Source: Bradyrhizobium diazoefficiens USDA 110 (lineage in GTDB: Bacteria; Pseudomonadota; Alphaproteobacteria; Rhizobiales; Xanthobacteraceae). From it: DNA of 64,000 nt. Shown here piece by piece: positions 1-8,333 of the stretch; the stretch's first letter is position 1; every line of letters starts with the position of its first letter. The notes beneath the pieces were generated by a model. The model was given only the letters and a program-made list of their open reading frames with translations. It was not told the origin of the DNA and searched no databases. The stretch lies in assembly GCF_000011365.1 (NCBI RefSeq), contig NC_004463.1, positions 7,426,001 through 7,490,000 of the forward strand, given 5' to 3'. Made by a program: the position numbers and the translations under genes.

Positions 1-923
1 TCAACTACATGGTGCCGGTGGCATTCAAGCATGTCGCCGGCAAGCTCATCGGCGTCACCTTCCAGCACGTCAAAGCCGAATACGACGCCAAAGGCCGCCG
101 CAACCTGGTGCCTTCGGGCGACCCCGAGCAGACCATTCCCTGCGACGACGTGCTGGTCGCGGTCGGCCAGGAGAACGCCTTCCCCTGGATCGAGCGCGAC
201 TGCGGCATCGCGTTCGACAAGTGGAATATGCCGCAGGTCGACCCCAAGACCTTCGTCTCGACCAACCCAAAGGTGTTCTTCGGCGGCGATGCCGCTTTCG
301 GCCCGAAGAACATCATCTGGGCGGTGGCGCAGGGCCATGACGCCGCGCTGTCGATCCACAGACTGCTGTCGGGCGAGGACATCACCGAGCGGCCGCTGCC
401 GGAGGTGCACGTCTCCTCGCAGAAGATGGGCATCCACGAATGGAGCTATGACAACGACATCTCCGTCGACAAGCGCTTCAAGGTGCCGCACCGCGACAAG
501 GTGATCGCGCTGAAGGACATCCGCACCGAGGTCGAGCTCGGCTACGATGTCAAGCTCGCGCTCGGCGAAGCCCATCGCTGCCTGAACTGCGACGTGCAGA
601 CGGTGTTCTCGACCTCGCTCTGCATCGAGTGCGACGCCTGCGTCGACATCTGCCCGATGGACTGCATCACCTTCACCGAGAATGGCGAGGAACCCGATCT
701 GCGCCAGCGACTGAAGGCGCCGTCGCTGCACCCCGACCAGGATCTTTACGTGTCCTCCGATCTCAAGACCGGACGCGTGATGGTGAAGGACGAGGATGTC
801 TGCCTGCATTGCGGGCTGTGTGCCGAGCGTTGTCCCACCGGAGCCTGGGACATGCAGAAATATTTGATCGAAATGACTCACGCAGGTTCAGCATGTCCGA
901 CAAAAAGCCGATCAGCAGCGTAA
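1..923 (+). CDS. 2-oxoacid:acceptor oxidoreductase, FAD/Fe-S subunit (5' end outside window)
   Basis: The reading frame is open from the first base, so the N-terminus is cut off. The visible part is the C-terminal portion of a GltD-like pyridine-nucleotide/FAD oxidoreductase: a GGDAAFGPKNIIWAVAQG stretch resembles the second dinucleotide-binding region of glutamate synthase small subunits. It is followed by two 4Fe-4S ferredoxin motifs, CIECDACVDICPMDC and CLHCGLCAERCPTG. It overlaps the next gene by 31 bases and sits directly before the alpha and beta subunits of a 2-oxoacid:ferredoxin oxidoreductase. Inference: it carries electrons between the oxidoreductase and NAD(P)H or ferredoxin. The substrate of the complex (2-oxoglutarate or another 2-oxoacid) cannot be read from the sequence. 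Confidence 0.8.
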   Translation, partial: NYMVPVAFKHVAGKLIGVTFQHVKAEYDAKGRRNLVPSGDPEQTIPCDDVLVAVGQENAFPWIERDCGIAFDKWNMPQVDPKTFVSTNPKVFFGGDAAFGPKNIIWAVAQGHDAALSIHRLLSGEDITERPLPEVHVSSQKMGIHEWSYDNDISVDKRFKVPHRDKVIALKDIRTEVELGYDVKLALGEAHRCLNCDVQTVFSTSLCIECDACVDICPMDCITFTENGEEPDLRQRLKAPSLHPDQDLYVSSDLKTGRVMVKDEDVCLHCGLCAERCPTGAWDMQKYLIEMTHAGSACPTKSRSAA

Positions 924-2740
924 ACGACTTCGTCGTCCGCTTCGCCAACGTCAACGGCTCGGGCTCGGCCAGCGCCAACGAGATGTTCGCGCGCGCGATC
1001 CTGCGCCATGGCGTGCCGGTCTCTCCGCGCAACATCTTCCCCTCCAACATCCAGGGCCTGCCGACCTGGTACGAGGTGCGGGTGACGGAGGACGGCCATC
1101 TCGGCGCCCGCGGCGGCGTCGACATGATGGTGGCGATGAACCCGCAGACCTGGGACAAGGACGTCGCCGGTATCGAGCCCGGCGGCTATCTGTTCTACGA
1201 TTCCACCAAGCCGATGCCGTCGACGAAATTCCGCGACGACATCACCGTGATCGGCGTGCCGCTCACCGCGATCACCAACTCGACCTACACCGATCCGCGC
1301 CAGCGCCAGCTATTCAAGAACATCATCTATCTCGGCGCGCTCTCGGCGCTGCTCGACATGGACGCGAAGCTGATCGAGCAGCTGATCGGCGAGCAGTACA
1401 AGGGCAAGGAGAAGCTGCTCTCCTCCAACGTCCACGCGCTGCATCTCGGCCGCGACTGGGCCTTGCAGAACCTGAAATGCCCGATCGGGCTGCGGGTGAA
1501 GAAGTCCGACAAGGTGGGCGACCGCATCTTCATCGAGGGCAACAGCGCCGCCGCGCTCGGCGCCGTCTATGGCGGCGCCACGGTGTGCGCGTGGTATCCG
1601 ATCACACCGTCCTCGTCGGTGGCGGAAGCCTTCACCGCCCATTGCAAGAAGTACCGGCACGATCCCGAGACCGGGAAGGCGAAATACGCCATCGTGCAGG
1701 GCGAGGACGAGCTTGCCTCGATCGGCATCGTGATCGGCGCCTCCTGGAACGGCGCCCGCGCCTTCACCGCGACCTCCGGCCCCGGCATCTCGCTGATGAC
1801 CGAGTTCATCGGCCTTTCATATTTTGCCGAGATCCCGGCCGTGATCATGAACATCCAGCGCGCCGGGCCTTCGACGGGCATGCCGACCCGCACCCAGCAA
1901 TGCGACATCATCGCCTGCGCCTATGCTTCGCACGGCGACACCAAGCATGTGCTGCTGTTCCCGGAAGATCCGGCGGAGGCGTTCGAGTTCGCGGCCGCAG
2001 CCTTCGATCTCGCCGAGCGGCTGCAAACCACGATCTTCCTGATGCTCGACCTCGACATCGGCATGAACCACCGCCTCTGCCGTCCGCTGAAGTGGGACGA
2101 TGCGCGGCAGTATGACCGCGGCAAGATCATGACCGCGGAGATGCTGGAGGAAGGCCGCGACTTCGGCCGCTATCTCGACGTCGACGGCGACGGCATCCCC
2201 TACCGCACCTATCCCGGCACGCATCCGACCAAGGGCTCCTATTTTACCCGCGGTACGTCCCGGGATCGCTATGCGCGCTACTCCGAGGAAGGCCCGGTCT
2301 ACGCCGACAACATGCAGCGCCTGGTGCGCAAGTTCGAGACCGCGCAGGACCTCGTGCCGCGGCCGCTGCAGGCCAATGCGGAACGGCCGACCAAATATGG
2401 CGTGATCTATTTCGGGTCCACCTCCCCCGCGATGGACGAGGCGATCGGATTGCTCGAGGCACGCGGGCATCAGCTTGATCGCCTGCGCATCCGTGCCTTC
2501 CCGTTCCACTCGAGCGTGGCGAGCTTCCTCGCCGAGCACGATTTCGTCTACGTGGTCGAGCAGAACCGCGACAGCCAGCTCCGCCAGCTCATCGTCAACG
2601 AGAACGGCATCGATCCCGTCCGCCTCGTGCCGATCGTGCATTACGACGGCTCACCAATCACCGCCCGTTTCATCGCAAAAGCCATTGGCGATCACCAGGA
2701 TCAACTCAAGGTGACCCCGCTCCGCAAGGCCGTATCATGA
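893..2740 (+). CDS. korA: 2-oxoacid:acceptor oxidoreductase, fused gamma-alpha subunit
   Basis: 615 residues. The N-terminal third (about residues 10-190, FANVNGSGSASANEMFARAI) matches the gamma domain of pyruvate/2-oxoglutarate:ferredoxin oxidoreductases. The rest is the alpha (pyrimidine-binding) domain, with CAWYPITPSSSVAEAF and an EDELASIGIVIGASWNGARA segment. The ATG at 893 lies inside the end of the preceding flavoprotein gene, which implies translational coupling. The stop overlaps the beta-subunit start by four bases. Together the subunits oxidatively decarboxylate a 2-oxoacid to an acyl-CoA using thiamine diphosphate. The korA name is by family and operon context; iorA- or porA-type substrates are not excluded. 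Confidence 0.85.
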   Translation: MSDKKPISSVNDFVVRFANVNGSGSASANEMFARAILRHGVPVSPRNIFPSNIQGLPTWYEVRVTEDGHLGARGGVDMMVAMNPQTWDKDVAGIEPGGYLFYDSTKPMPSTKFRDDITVIGVPLTAITNSTYTDPRQRQLFKNIIYLGALSALLDMDAKLIEQLIGEQYKGKEKLLSSNVHALHLGRDWALQNLKCPIGLRVKKSDKVGDRIFIEGNSAAALGAVYGGATVCAWYPITPSSSVAEAFTAHCKKYRHDPETGKAKYAIVQGEDELASIGIVIGASWNGARAFTATSGPGISLMTEFIGLSYFAEIPAVIMNIQRAGPSTGMPTRTQQCDIIACAYASHGDTKHVLLFPEDPAEAFEFAAAAFDLAERLQTTIFLMLDLDIGMNHRLCRPLKWDDARQYDRGKIMTAEMLEEGRDFGRYLDVDGDGIPYRTYPGTHPTKGSYFTRGTSRDRYARYSEEGPVYADNMQRLVRKFETAQDLVPRPLQANAERPTKYGVIYFGSTSPAMDEAIGLLEARGHQLDRLRIRAFPFHSSVASFLAEHDFVYVVEQNRDSQLRQLIVNENGIDPVRLVPIVHYDGSPITARFIAKAIGDHQDQLKVTPLRKAVS

Positions 2741-3792
2741 CCTATATTGCCAAGCCGAAATTCCATCATCCGGGCCTCAAGAAGAACGAGCTCGGCTACA
2801 CCCATCGCGACTACGAGGGCAAGATCTCGACGCTGTGCGCCGGCTGCGGCCACGATTCGATCACGGCCTCGATCATCGAGGCCTGCTATGAGCTGTCGAT
2901 CGAGCCGCACCGGGTGGCGAAGATCTCCGGCATCGGCTGCTCGTCGAAGACGCCGGACTATTTCCTCGGCAATTCGCACGGCTTCAACTCTGTGCACGGC
3001 CGCATGCCCAGCGTGCTGACCGGCGCCAACCTCGCCAATCGCGACCTGATCTATCTCGGCGTGTCCGGCGACGGCGATTCCGCCTCGATCGGCTTCGGCC
3101 AGTTCGCGCATTCGATCCGGCGCGCCGTCAACATGACCTATATCGTCGAGAACAACGGCGTCTACGGCCTCACCAAGGGCCAGTTCTCGGCGACCGCCGA
3201 CCGCGGCTCGAAGTCCAAGAAGGGCGTGACCAACACCGACAACGCCATCGACCTCGTGGCGATCGCGCTGCAACTGGGCGCAACCTTCGTGGCGCGCTCG
3301 TTCTCCGGCGACAAGACCCAGCTCGTGCCGCTGATCGCGGCCGCGATCCGCCACAAGGGCGCGTCCTTCATCGACGTCATCAGCCCCTGCATCGCCTTCA
3401 ACAACCATGCCGGCTCGACCAAGAGCTTTGACTATGTCCGCGAGCACAACGACGCGGTGAACCGGCTCGACGTGCTGGTCGGTCGCGATCCGATCGCCGT
3501 GGACTATGCGCCGGGCACGGTGCAATTGGTCGAGCAGCATGACGGCAGCAAGATCGCGCTGCGCAAGATCGACGCGGACTACGATCCGCATGACCGGCTC
3601 GGCGCCCAGACCTTCCTCGCGAAGCACGCCGCCAAGGGCCAGATCGTGACCGGCCTGCTCTATGTCGATCCCGACGCGGAAGACCTGCACGCGCATCTCA
3701 ACACGGTCGAGACGCCGCTCAATACGCTGGAAGCGGACACGCTGTGCCCGGGCTCGGCGGCCCTGGACAAGTTCAACGCCAGCCTGCGGTGA
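2737..3792 (+). CDS. korB: 2-oxoacid:acceptor oxidoreductase, beta (TPP-binding) subunit
   Basis: 351 residues. The thiamine-diphosphate site is visible as GDGDSASIGFGQFAHSIRR followed by NNGVYGLTKGQFSAT. Cysteines of the CAGCGHD and GIGCSSK motifs are those that hold the proximal 4Fe-4S cluster in the family. ATGA overlap with the upstream subunit indicates coupled translation. It completes the catalytic core with the gamma-alpha fusion; reduced equivalents would leave through the flavoprotein/Fe-S subunit. No terminator-like structure is obvious before the convergent minus-strand gene that ends at 3793. Confidence 0.88.
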   Translation: MTYIAKPKFHHPGLKKNELGYTHRDYEGKISTLCAGCGHDSITASIIEACYELSIEPHRVAKISGIGCSSKTPDYFLGNSHGFNSVHGRMPSVLTGANLANRDLIYLGVSGDGDSASIGFGQFAHSIRRAVNMTYIVENNGVYGLTKGQFSATADRGSKSKKGVTNTDNAIDLVAIALQLGATFVARSFSGDKTQLVPLIAAAIRHKGASFIDVISPCIAFNNHAGSTKSFDYVREHNDAVNRLDVLVGRDPIAVDYAPGTVQLVEQHDGSKIALRKIDADYDPHDRLGAQTFLAKHAAKGQIVTGLLYVDPDAEDLHAHLNTVETPLNTLEADTLCPGSAALDKFNASLR

Positions 3793-4239
3793 TCATCTGC
3801 CGCGCTGAGGCAGCGGCCTGACGCGCACGGTGATCTTGTCCGACACGACAGGCGGCTCGAACGGATAGTGCTTCGCGTCGCCCAGCACCAGTTGAAGGGT
3901 ATGGGTCCCGGGCGGAAGCTCGAGAAATGTTTCGGTCTGCCCTGCCCCGAAATGCAGATGCGACTTGTCCTGCGGGATCGGCTCCTTCGGATCGATGGGG
4001 TCGCTGACGTCGACCAGCAAATGATGATGGCCGGCGTTCTGGTAGTCGTCGCCGGCATGCGTCACGCCCATGTTGCGCAAGCCGAACCGGACCAGGAAAC
4101 CGGCGCGCACCCTTTGCCCGTCATACGGGGTGATGAAATAAACCTTTGCGTCCTTTGGAGCAGCCTTACCCTGCGAGAAGGCCACGCCCGGGAGCAATGT
4201 GAGCACCGCCGACAGCGCAACGCAGCGAAGGATTTGCAT
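3793..4239 (-). CDS. DUF4399 exported protein
   Basis: 148 residues from the ATG at 4239. A signal peptide is clear (MQILRCVALSAVLTLLPGVAFSQG), so the product is periplasmic or outer-membrane facing. The mature part contains KVYFITPYDGQRV, GLRNMGVTHAG, NAGHHHLLVDV and LPPGTHTLQLVLGD, the conserved blocks of the DUF4399 beta-sandwich family, including the histidine cluster GHHHLL. The function of this family is not established. It lies 17 bases downstream of the cyclase/FGE gene on the same strand, so they may be co-transcribed. Confidence 0.8.
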   Translation of the reverse strand: MQILRCVALSAVLTLLPGVAFSQGKAAPKDAKVYFITPYDGQRVRAGFLVRFGLRNMGVTHAGDDYQNAGHHHLLVDVSDPIDPKEPIPQDKSHLHFGAGQTETFLELPPGTHTLQLVLGDAKHYPFEPPVVSDKITVRVRPLPQRGR

Positions 4240-4256
4240 CGGATCTACTCCTGCAC

Positions 4257-5789
4257 TCAAGGACCGAGCGCGACGCGGAATCCATGCGTCGGGTAACGAA
4301 CATTGGTATCGTAGCCGTCGCGGTTGGACGGCCGCACGTATCTCGAATCGTTCTTCCAGGAGCCCGAGCGCAGGACGTGCGAACTGCAGTCCCCACCGCT
4401 CCATGCCGAACCGTCATTGGGCGCGCCTTGATAAGTCCTGTGCCAGCAATCGGCGACCCACTGATCGACGCCGCCGCCCATATCGTAGAGTCCAAATGGA
4501 TTGGGTTTGAAGCTGCCGACCTTCGACGGCTGCTCGGCGGCTGCGTCACCGCAATCCTTGCACCCGGCCATGCCCGGCTGGAGCTTGTCGCCCCACCAAT
4601 ATTTGCTCTGCGTTCCGCCGCGCGCCGCATATTCCCATTCCGCTTCGCTCGGAAGCCGGTACGGCTTCTTCGTCGCCTGCGCCAGCCAGGCCGCATATTG
4701 CTGGGCATCGGTCCAGCTTACATTCGTGACGGGGGCGTCGTCCTTCCCGATCGCCGTAAAGCCACACGCCTTTGCGGCGGCGCATTCATTCCACTCCCGC
4801 ACCGTTACAGGGTATTTGCCGATCGAGAATGGCTTGATCGCGACCTGGTGAACAGGGCGTTCGGTCGGATCGTCGTTGCTTCCCATCGTGAAGCTACCGC
4901 CGCGAATGGCGGTCATGTCCGGCTCGCTGGCGGGCGTCGGCGATTGGCTGGGCGTCGGCGTCGGTGCCGGCGGCGCAGGTGAAGCCAACGAGGGCGACGG
5001 TTGCGGCGTCGGCACGGCCGATTCGCGCGCCGGAGGCTGCTGGACAGGAGATGCGACCGGAGAGGCAGTCGGCGTGGCGGCCTGCTCGCTTCCCTTGCCG
5101 GGCGGCTGCGCCAGAAGATACCAGAGCACGCCGGCTGCGCTGACCAGCAACGTCAAGCTGAGGAGAAAGATCAAGGTATTCTCGCGCCGGCCTCGCGTCC
5201 CGCCGACGGCATCTGCGTCGGGCAGGACGCGATAGATGCGTACGGGGTCGGTGATGTTCTTCACCTTGCGGTCGCCAAGGGCCTCGTAGCCGCACACCAC
5301 CTTGTGCTTGATCTGCTCGTAGATCGCGCCCGAGATGTAGACCTGACCGGGCTCGGCAATGCCCTCGATACGCGTGGCGATGTTGACGCCATCGCCGTAA
5401 ACGTCGTCCGGCTCGATGATGACATCGCCGAGATTGACGCCAATTCGGTACTCGATCCGGGAGTGCTTCGGAAGCGAGGCATTGCGGCCGATGAGATTCT
5501 GCTGGATGACGATGCTGCAGCGAACGGCCTCAACAGGGCTATCGAAGATAGCGATGAAGCCGTCGCCCGTCGTCTTCACCAGGCTTCCATGGTGCTCGAC
5601 GATACTGGGCTCGATGAGGTCCCGCTCAATCCGCTTGACGCGGACATGCGTGCCTTCCTCGTCGGCCTGCATCAAGCGGCTGTAGGAAGCGATGTCACCG
5701 ACAATGATTGCTGCGAGACGACGAGGCATGGCGCCGTGCGAAGGCGGCTCGTTCTGATTCCCGGATCTGAAGTTGCGAATTTCGCCCAT
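4257..5789 (-). CDS. Class III adenylate/guanylate cyclase fused to FGE-sulfatase domain
   Basis: 510 residues from ATG 5789; a TTG 18 bases upstream is less likely. Order: cyclase catalytic domain (about 20-185: metal-binding IIVGDIASYSRLM, KTTGDGFIAIF, VYGDGVNIATRI), one membrane helix (TLIFLLSLTLLVSAAGVLWYLLA), a Pro/Ser/Thr/Ala-rich linker of about 60 residues, then an FGE/SUMF1-type domain (MTAIRGGSFTMGSNDDPTERPVHQV, RLPSEAEWEYAARGG, RSGSWKNDSRYVRPSNR, HGFRVAL). The linker and FGE domain would be periplasmic. The C-terminal block lacks the cysteine pair that formylglycine-generating enzymes use to bind copper, so true formylglycine formation is unlikely. Role: cyclic-nucleotide signalling coupled to an envelope domain of unknown ligand. 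Confidence 0.82.
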   Translation of the reverse strand: MGEIRNFRSGNQNEPPSHGAMPRRLAAIIVGDIASYSRLMQADEEGTHVRVKRIERDLIEPSIVEHHGSLVKTTGDGFIAIFDSPVEAVRCSIVIQQNLIGRNASLPKHSRIEYRIGVNLGDVIIEPDDVYGDGVNIATRIEGIAEPGQVYISGAIYEQIKHKVVCGYEALGDRKVKNITDPVRIYRVLPDADAVGGTRGRRENTLIFLLSLTLLVSAAGVLWYLLAQPPGKGSEQAATPTASPVASPVQQPPARESAVPTPQPSPSLASPAPPAPTPTPSQSPTPASEPDMTAIRGGSFTMGSNDDPTERPVHQVAIKPFSIGKYPVTVREWNECAAAKACGFTAIGKDDAPVTNVSWTDAQQYAAWLAQATKKPYRLPSEAEWEYAARGGTQSKYWWGDKLQPGMAGCKDCGDAAAEQPSKVGSFKPNPFGLYDMGGGVDQWVADCWHRTYQGAPNDGSAWSGGDCSSHVLRSGSWKNDSRYVRPSNRDGYDTNVRYPTHGFRVALGP

Positions 5790-6012
5790 TGCGCGGGGAC
5801 TCCACAAACTTACAAAGGCCGCCCCACCCTACGATTTCGAGAAGCAATCGTCTGTGAAGGCTATCACATTGACAAACTGGGACAATGTCGAAGGACTCGC
5901 GACATCGAGTTCCAGGGAGCGAGGACCTTGAACCCTTCTGGCCCAACCAGCGACTAAAGCACCGCTCGGAACATCCATCTCATGTCGGTCCAATGATGAC
6001 GATGTCTGGGAG

Positions 6013-6154
6013 GAGCGAACGTGAACGCGCCGCGCTTACCCTGCGACTAACGGCCCGCCTGGGCTTCCGCTATCGCCATCGCAGCGGCGATTTCGACTCC
6101 AGCGGGTCGTGCGGCAGCCACGCGGTGCTTCTCACTCAGGGCGACGAAGTCCGC
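6013..6154 (+). pseudogene. Decayed fragment of the downstream secreted-protein gene
   Basis: Bases 6055-6154 match 7237-7336, inside the intact secreted-protein gene, at 96 of 100 positions. The block before them (about 6013-6054, ending GCGACTAACGGCC) resembles the upstream region of that gene (ending near 6901). The roughly 335 bases that should lie between are missing. This is therefore a partial duplicate with an internal deletion, without its signal peptide or C-terminus. It occupies the 375-base gap between the cyclase and STM3941-type genes, where I see no other gene. Confidence 0.75.
6055..6154 (+). repeat. 100-bp direct repeat, copy 1 (copy 2 at 7237-7336)
   Basis: Ungapped alignment with 7237-7336 at a constant offset of 1182 bases shows four mismatches, one near 6109 and three at 6135-6137. 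Identity ends abruptly on both sides. The pair brackets the minus-strand STM3941-type gene, as expected from a tandem segmental duplication that then decayed. Confidence 0.85.
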
Positions 6155-6182
6155 CACTGGTTCAGCCAAGACACATCGGGCT

Positions 6183-6752
6183 TTAATGGACAGGCTCGGG
6201 CTCAGCTGCGGCGCGACCCGAATATGCCAACCGGCCGGCCGTCCAGTATTGCTTGCAGGTCTCGAACAGCGTTTCGCCGTCCATGGTCAGGCCGCCCGTG
6301 ACGAGCACGCCGTCCGCGCCAATGGGCTTGTTCAGCAGCGACAAGACGCGCTTCAGAAAGCCGCCTTCGAACCGCCCGGCAAGAAGAGGATCGACCTGAA
6401 GAACGACGATCTTCTGGCTGCGATACCGAAAGATCGATATGTCCCTCACCGATCTCCACGAGATGGTGTCATCGGCGATCCTGGTGTCGCGAATGCCGAT
6501 ACGGGTGATGAAGAGGACCGGCTCCCTGGCGGAGATCAATGTCGAGAGCGTCTTGCAGGTGGTCAGGCCGAAAAACACGATGCCGAAATAGCTGAGCGCG
6601 ATCTGGATCGTGGCGATGTCCTTGCCATAGTGCCAGCTGAATGCGAGCGCGCCGCACAGCAGCGTCGCCAGCAGGCTGGCTCCCAGCAACTTGAACAGCC
6701 GCGCAAGGGAATAGCCGATCGCAAGGTTGGGCAAGTTCTGACTTATGGACAT
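6183..6752 (-). CDS. STM3941-type membrane protein
   Basis: 189 residues from ATG 6752 (a GTG at 6764 is possible). Two membrane helices near the N-terminus (about 20-45 and 55-75) precede a soluble PH-like domain with LFITRIGIRDTRIADDTISWRSV and QKIVVLQVD. The same arrangement and several identical positions occur in the protein encoded at 14994-15677 (GIRDxRI, hydrophobic-W-S/E-V/I, KxIVL). The family name is from memory of similar proteins; the function is unknown. It stands between the two copies of a 100-bp repeat. Confidence 0.6.
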   Translation of the reverse strand: MSISQNLPNLAIGYSLARLFKLLGASLLATLLCGALAFSWHYGKDIATIQIALSYFGIVFFGLTTCKTLSTLISAREPVLFITRIGIRDTRIADDTISWRSVRDISIFRYRSQKIVVLQVDPLLAGRFEGGFLKRVLSLLNKPIGADGVLVTGGLTMDGETLFETCKQYWTAGRLAYSGRAAAEPEPVH

Positions 6753-6958
6753 TTTGACCGCCACCAGTCATCTGCAACAACCAGGGGCTTACCAACCCCC
6801 TCCTTCCAAATTGTTACAGCGGGAACCTTGCGCGAGGCTGCCCGCGAGGCGTGCGGCCAGGAACGCTTGAACGCAACGCTTTCCGCCCGCGACTAACGGC
6901 CAATCGGCCCTGACCGTCCCGCCGCGGGCCGTCAACGGCTCACGCGTTCGGTGCGACC

Positions 6959-7582
6959 ATGAAGCTTGCCCTCCTCCTGCCGCTTGTCCTTGCCGCATTC
7001 ACCGGCCTCGCCCACGCCGACGAGGCCGATAAAGTCCGGGAAACCACAAAAGCCGAAGCCGACGCCTTCACGGCCCGAATCTATGCGGGGGCGCCGGGTG
7101 ACAAGGCCTATGCCTGCTTCGTCCGCCGCTACGATGCCGAGCACCTGGCGCGGCATCCCAAGCAGAAGGTCGCGTCGATGAAGCTGCTGATCTCCGCGGA
7201 AACCGACAAGGAGGACAAGCAACTCCACAATTCCTTCCGCCTGGGCTTCCGCTATCGCCATCGCAGCGGCGATTTCGACTCCAGCGGGTCATGCGGCAGC
7301 CACGCGGTGCTTCTCAAGGAGGGCGACGAAGTCCGCATGGGCTGCGGGGTCGACTGCGAAGGCGGCGGCATCGAAGTGGCGCTGTCCAAGGACAACAGGT
7401 CCGCCATCATTCGGCTCGAACAGGTCAGGGTCTGGCAGAACAACAAGCCGGATGACGAGGCCGAGCAATCGCTGGTCGCCGGCGCCGACGACAAGATTTT
7501 CCGCCTCGACCGCACCGACAACGGCGAGTGCGCCTCGCTGGTGACCGACCGCAAGGAACTCGCCGCGCTCCGCCACAAGTGA
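6959..7582 (+). CDS. Secreted hypothetical protein
   Basis: 207 residues. The N-terminus MKLALLLPLVLAAFTGLAHADE is a signal peptide with an AHA-D cleavage site. The mature protein is charged and has four cysteines around the middle (YACFVRRY, SGSCGSHA, MGCGVDCEGGG), suggesting disulphides, plus another near the C-terminus (GECASLV). I recognise no domain. A fragment duplicates at 6055-6154. It is followed 41 bases later by another exported protein gene. Confidence 0.65.
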   Translation: MKLALLLPLVLAAFTGLAHADEADKVRETTKAEADAFTARIYAGAPGDKAYACFVRRYDAEHLARHPKQKVASMKLLISAETDKEDKQLHNSFRLGFRYRHRSGDFDSSGSCGSHAVLLKEGDEVRMGCGVDCEGGGIEVALSKDNRSAIIRLEQVRVWQNNKPDDEAEQSLVAGADDKIFRLDRTDNGECASLVTDRKELAALRHK

Positions 7583-7623
7583 TATGTGTCCGGCAAATTC
7601 GGGCGCAGCCGAGGGAGATCGCC

Positions 7624-8073
7624 ATGAACCGCCGGAACATCCTGTGGAGCGCCGTTTCAGCGCTAGGTGCGGCGCTCGGCGCCTCCCGCGCACAGGCCGC
7701 GACCGAGGCTCCGCCGTCGAACAGGCTCAAGGTCGTCTATCACCTCAGCGACGCCGAGAAGGTCAATTTCGTGCTCGGCAACATCCAGAACCACATCGAC
7801 GGCGTCGGCGGCCCCGAGCACGTCACGATCGCGCTGGTGATCCACGGGCCGGCGCTGAAGGCGTTTCACTCGGCGCAGGCCAACCCCGATGTCAGCAAGC
7901 GCGTCGGCGAGTTCTCCAAGGACGGCGTCGAGCTCGCGGCCTGCGGCAACACGATGAAGGCGCAGAACGTCACGCTGACGGATCTGCTGCCGGGCTTCGT
8001 CAGCGCGGAGAAAGGCGGCGTGGTCCGCCTGGCCGAGCTCCAGTCGCAGGGATATCTCTATCTGCGGCCTTAG
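7624..8073 (+). CDS. DsrE-family protein with Tat-like signal
   Basis: 149 residues from ATG 7624, preceded by a GAGGGAGA ribosome-binding site. The N-terminus MNRRNILWSAVSALGAALGASRAQA looks like a Tat-type signal, although the twin arginine is followed by N-I-L. The mature part (KVVYHLSDAEKVNFVLGNIQNHI, IALVIHGPALKAF, VELAACGNTM) is a DsrE-like sulfur-relay fold, including the single CGNT cysteine often found in periplasmic members. The precise role is unknown. The gene stands alone before a repeat-filled gap. Confidence 0.72.
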   Translation: MNRRNILWSAVSALGAALGASRAQAATEAPPSNRLKVVYHLSDAEKVNFVLGNIQNHIDGVGGPEHVTIALVIHGPALKAFHSAQANPDVSKRVGEFSKDGVELAACGNTMKAQNVTLTDLLPGFVSAEKGGVVRLAELQSQGYLYLRP

Positions 8074-8100
8074 AGCACTGCTGTTGCCACGAAAAAGGTG

Positions 8101-8226
8101 CGCTCCCTCCCCCGCTCGCGGGGGGAGAGCTGGGGAGAGGGTGTCTCCGCGATCGAGACCCCCCAAGAGGAGAGAACACTCACCCGGCGCTTTGCGCCGA
8201 CCTCTCCCGCAAGCGGGAGAGGTGCA
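8101..8226. repeat. Composite CG-rich palindromic intergenic repeat
   Basis: The gap after the DsrE gene holds at least two inverted repeats. One is a C-rich/G-rich hairpin around 8105-8140. The other is a perfect 11-bp stem at 8200-8210/8213-8223 with only AA between the arms. CTCTCCC/GGGAGAG arms of the same kind recur at 23508-23530, so these belong to a genome-wide repeat family. They could terminate transcription or stabilise 3' ends. Confidence 0.65.
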
Positions 8227-8271
8227 GCGGAGCCTGCGGCCGGTACCGAAATCCAATAGCCCCAAACACGC

Positions 8272-8326
8272 TTGACTTACCCATAACCCTGCGGTTATGA
8301 ATTGATCCATAACTGAATGGTTATGG
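8272..8326 (+). promoter_or_regulatory. arsR promoter with two identical operator dyads
   Basis: A -35-like TTGACT at 8272-8277 is followed by a -10-like TATGAA at 8296-8301. Two copies of the dyad CATAAC-N6-GTTATG lie at 8282-8299 and 8308-8325, with centres 26 bases apart. The first overlaps the spacer and -10; the second covers the probable start of transcription and ends 8 bases before the ATG of the ArsR regulator. This is the geometry of autorepression, inferred from sequence only. Confidence 0.72.
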
Positions 8327-8333
8327 AATTTGC

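Noticed and set aside
5885..6301. A 138-codon plus-strand frame covering the repeat fragment.
   Set aside because: Only the middle third resembles a protein (the duplicated piece). It lacks a signal peptide and conserved ends and runs into the opposite gene, so it is treated as a pseudogene remnant.
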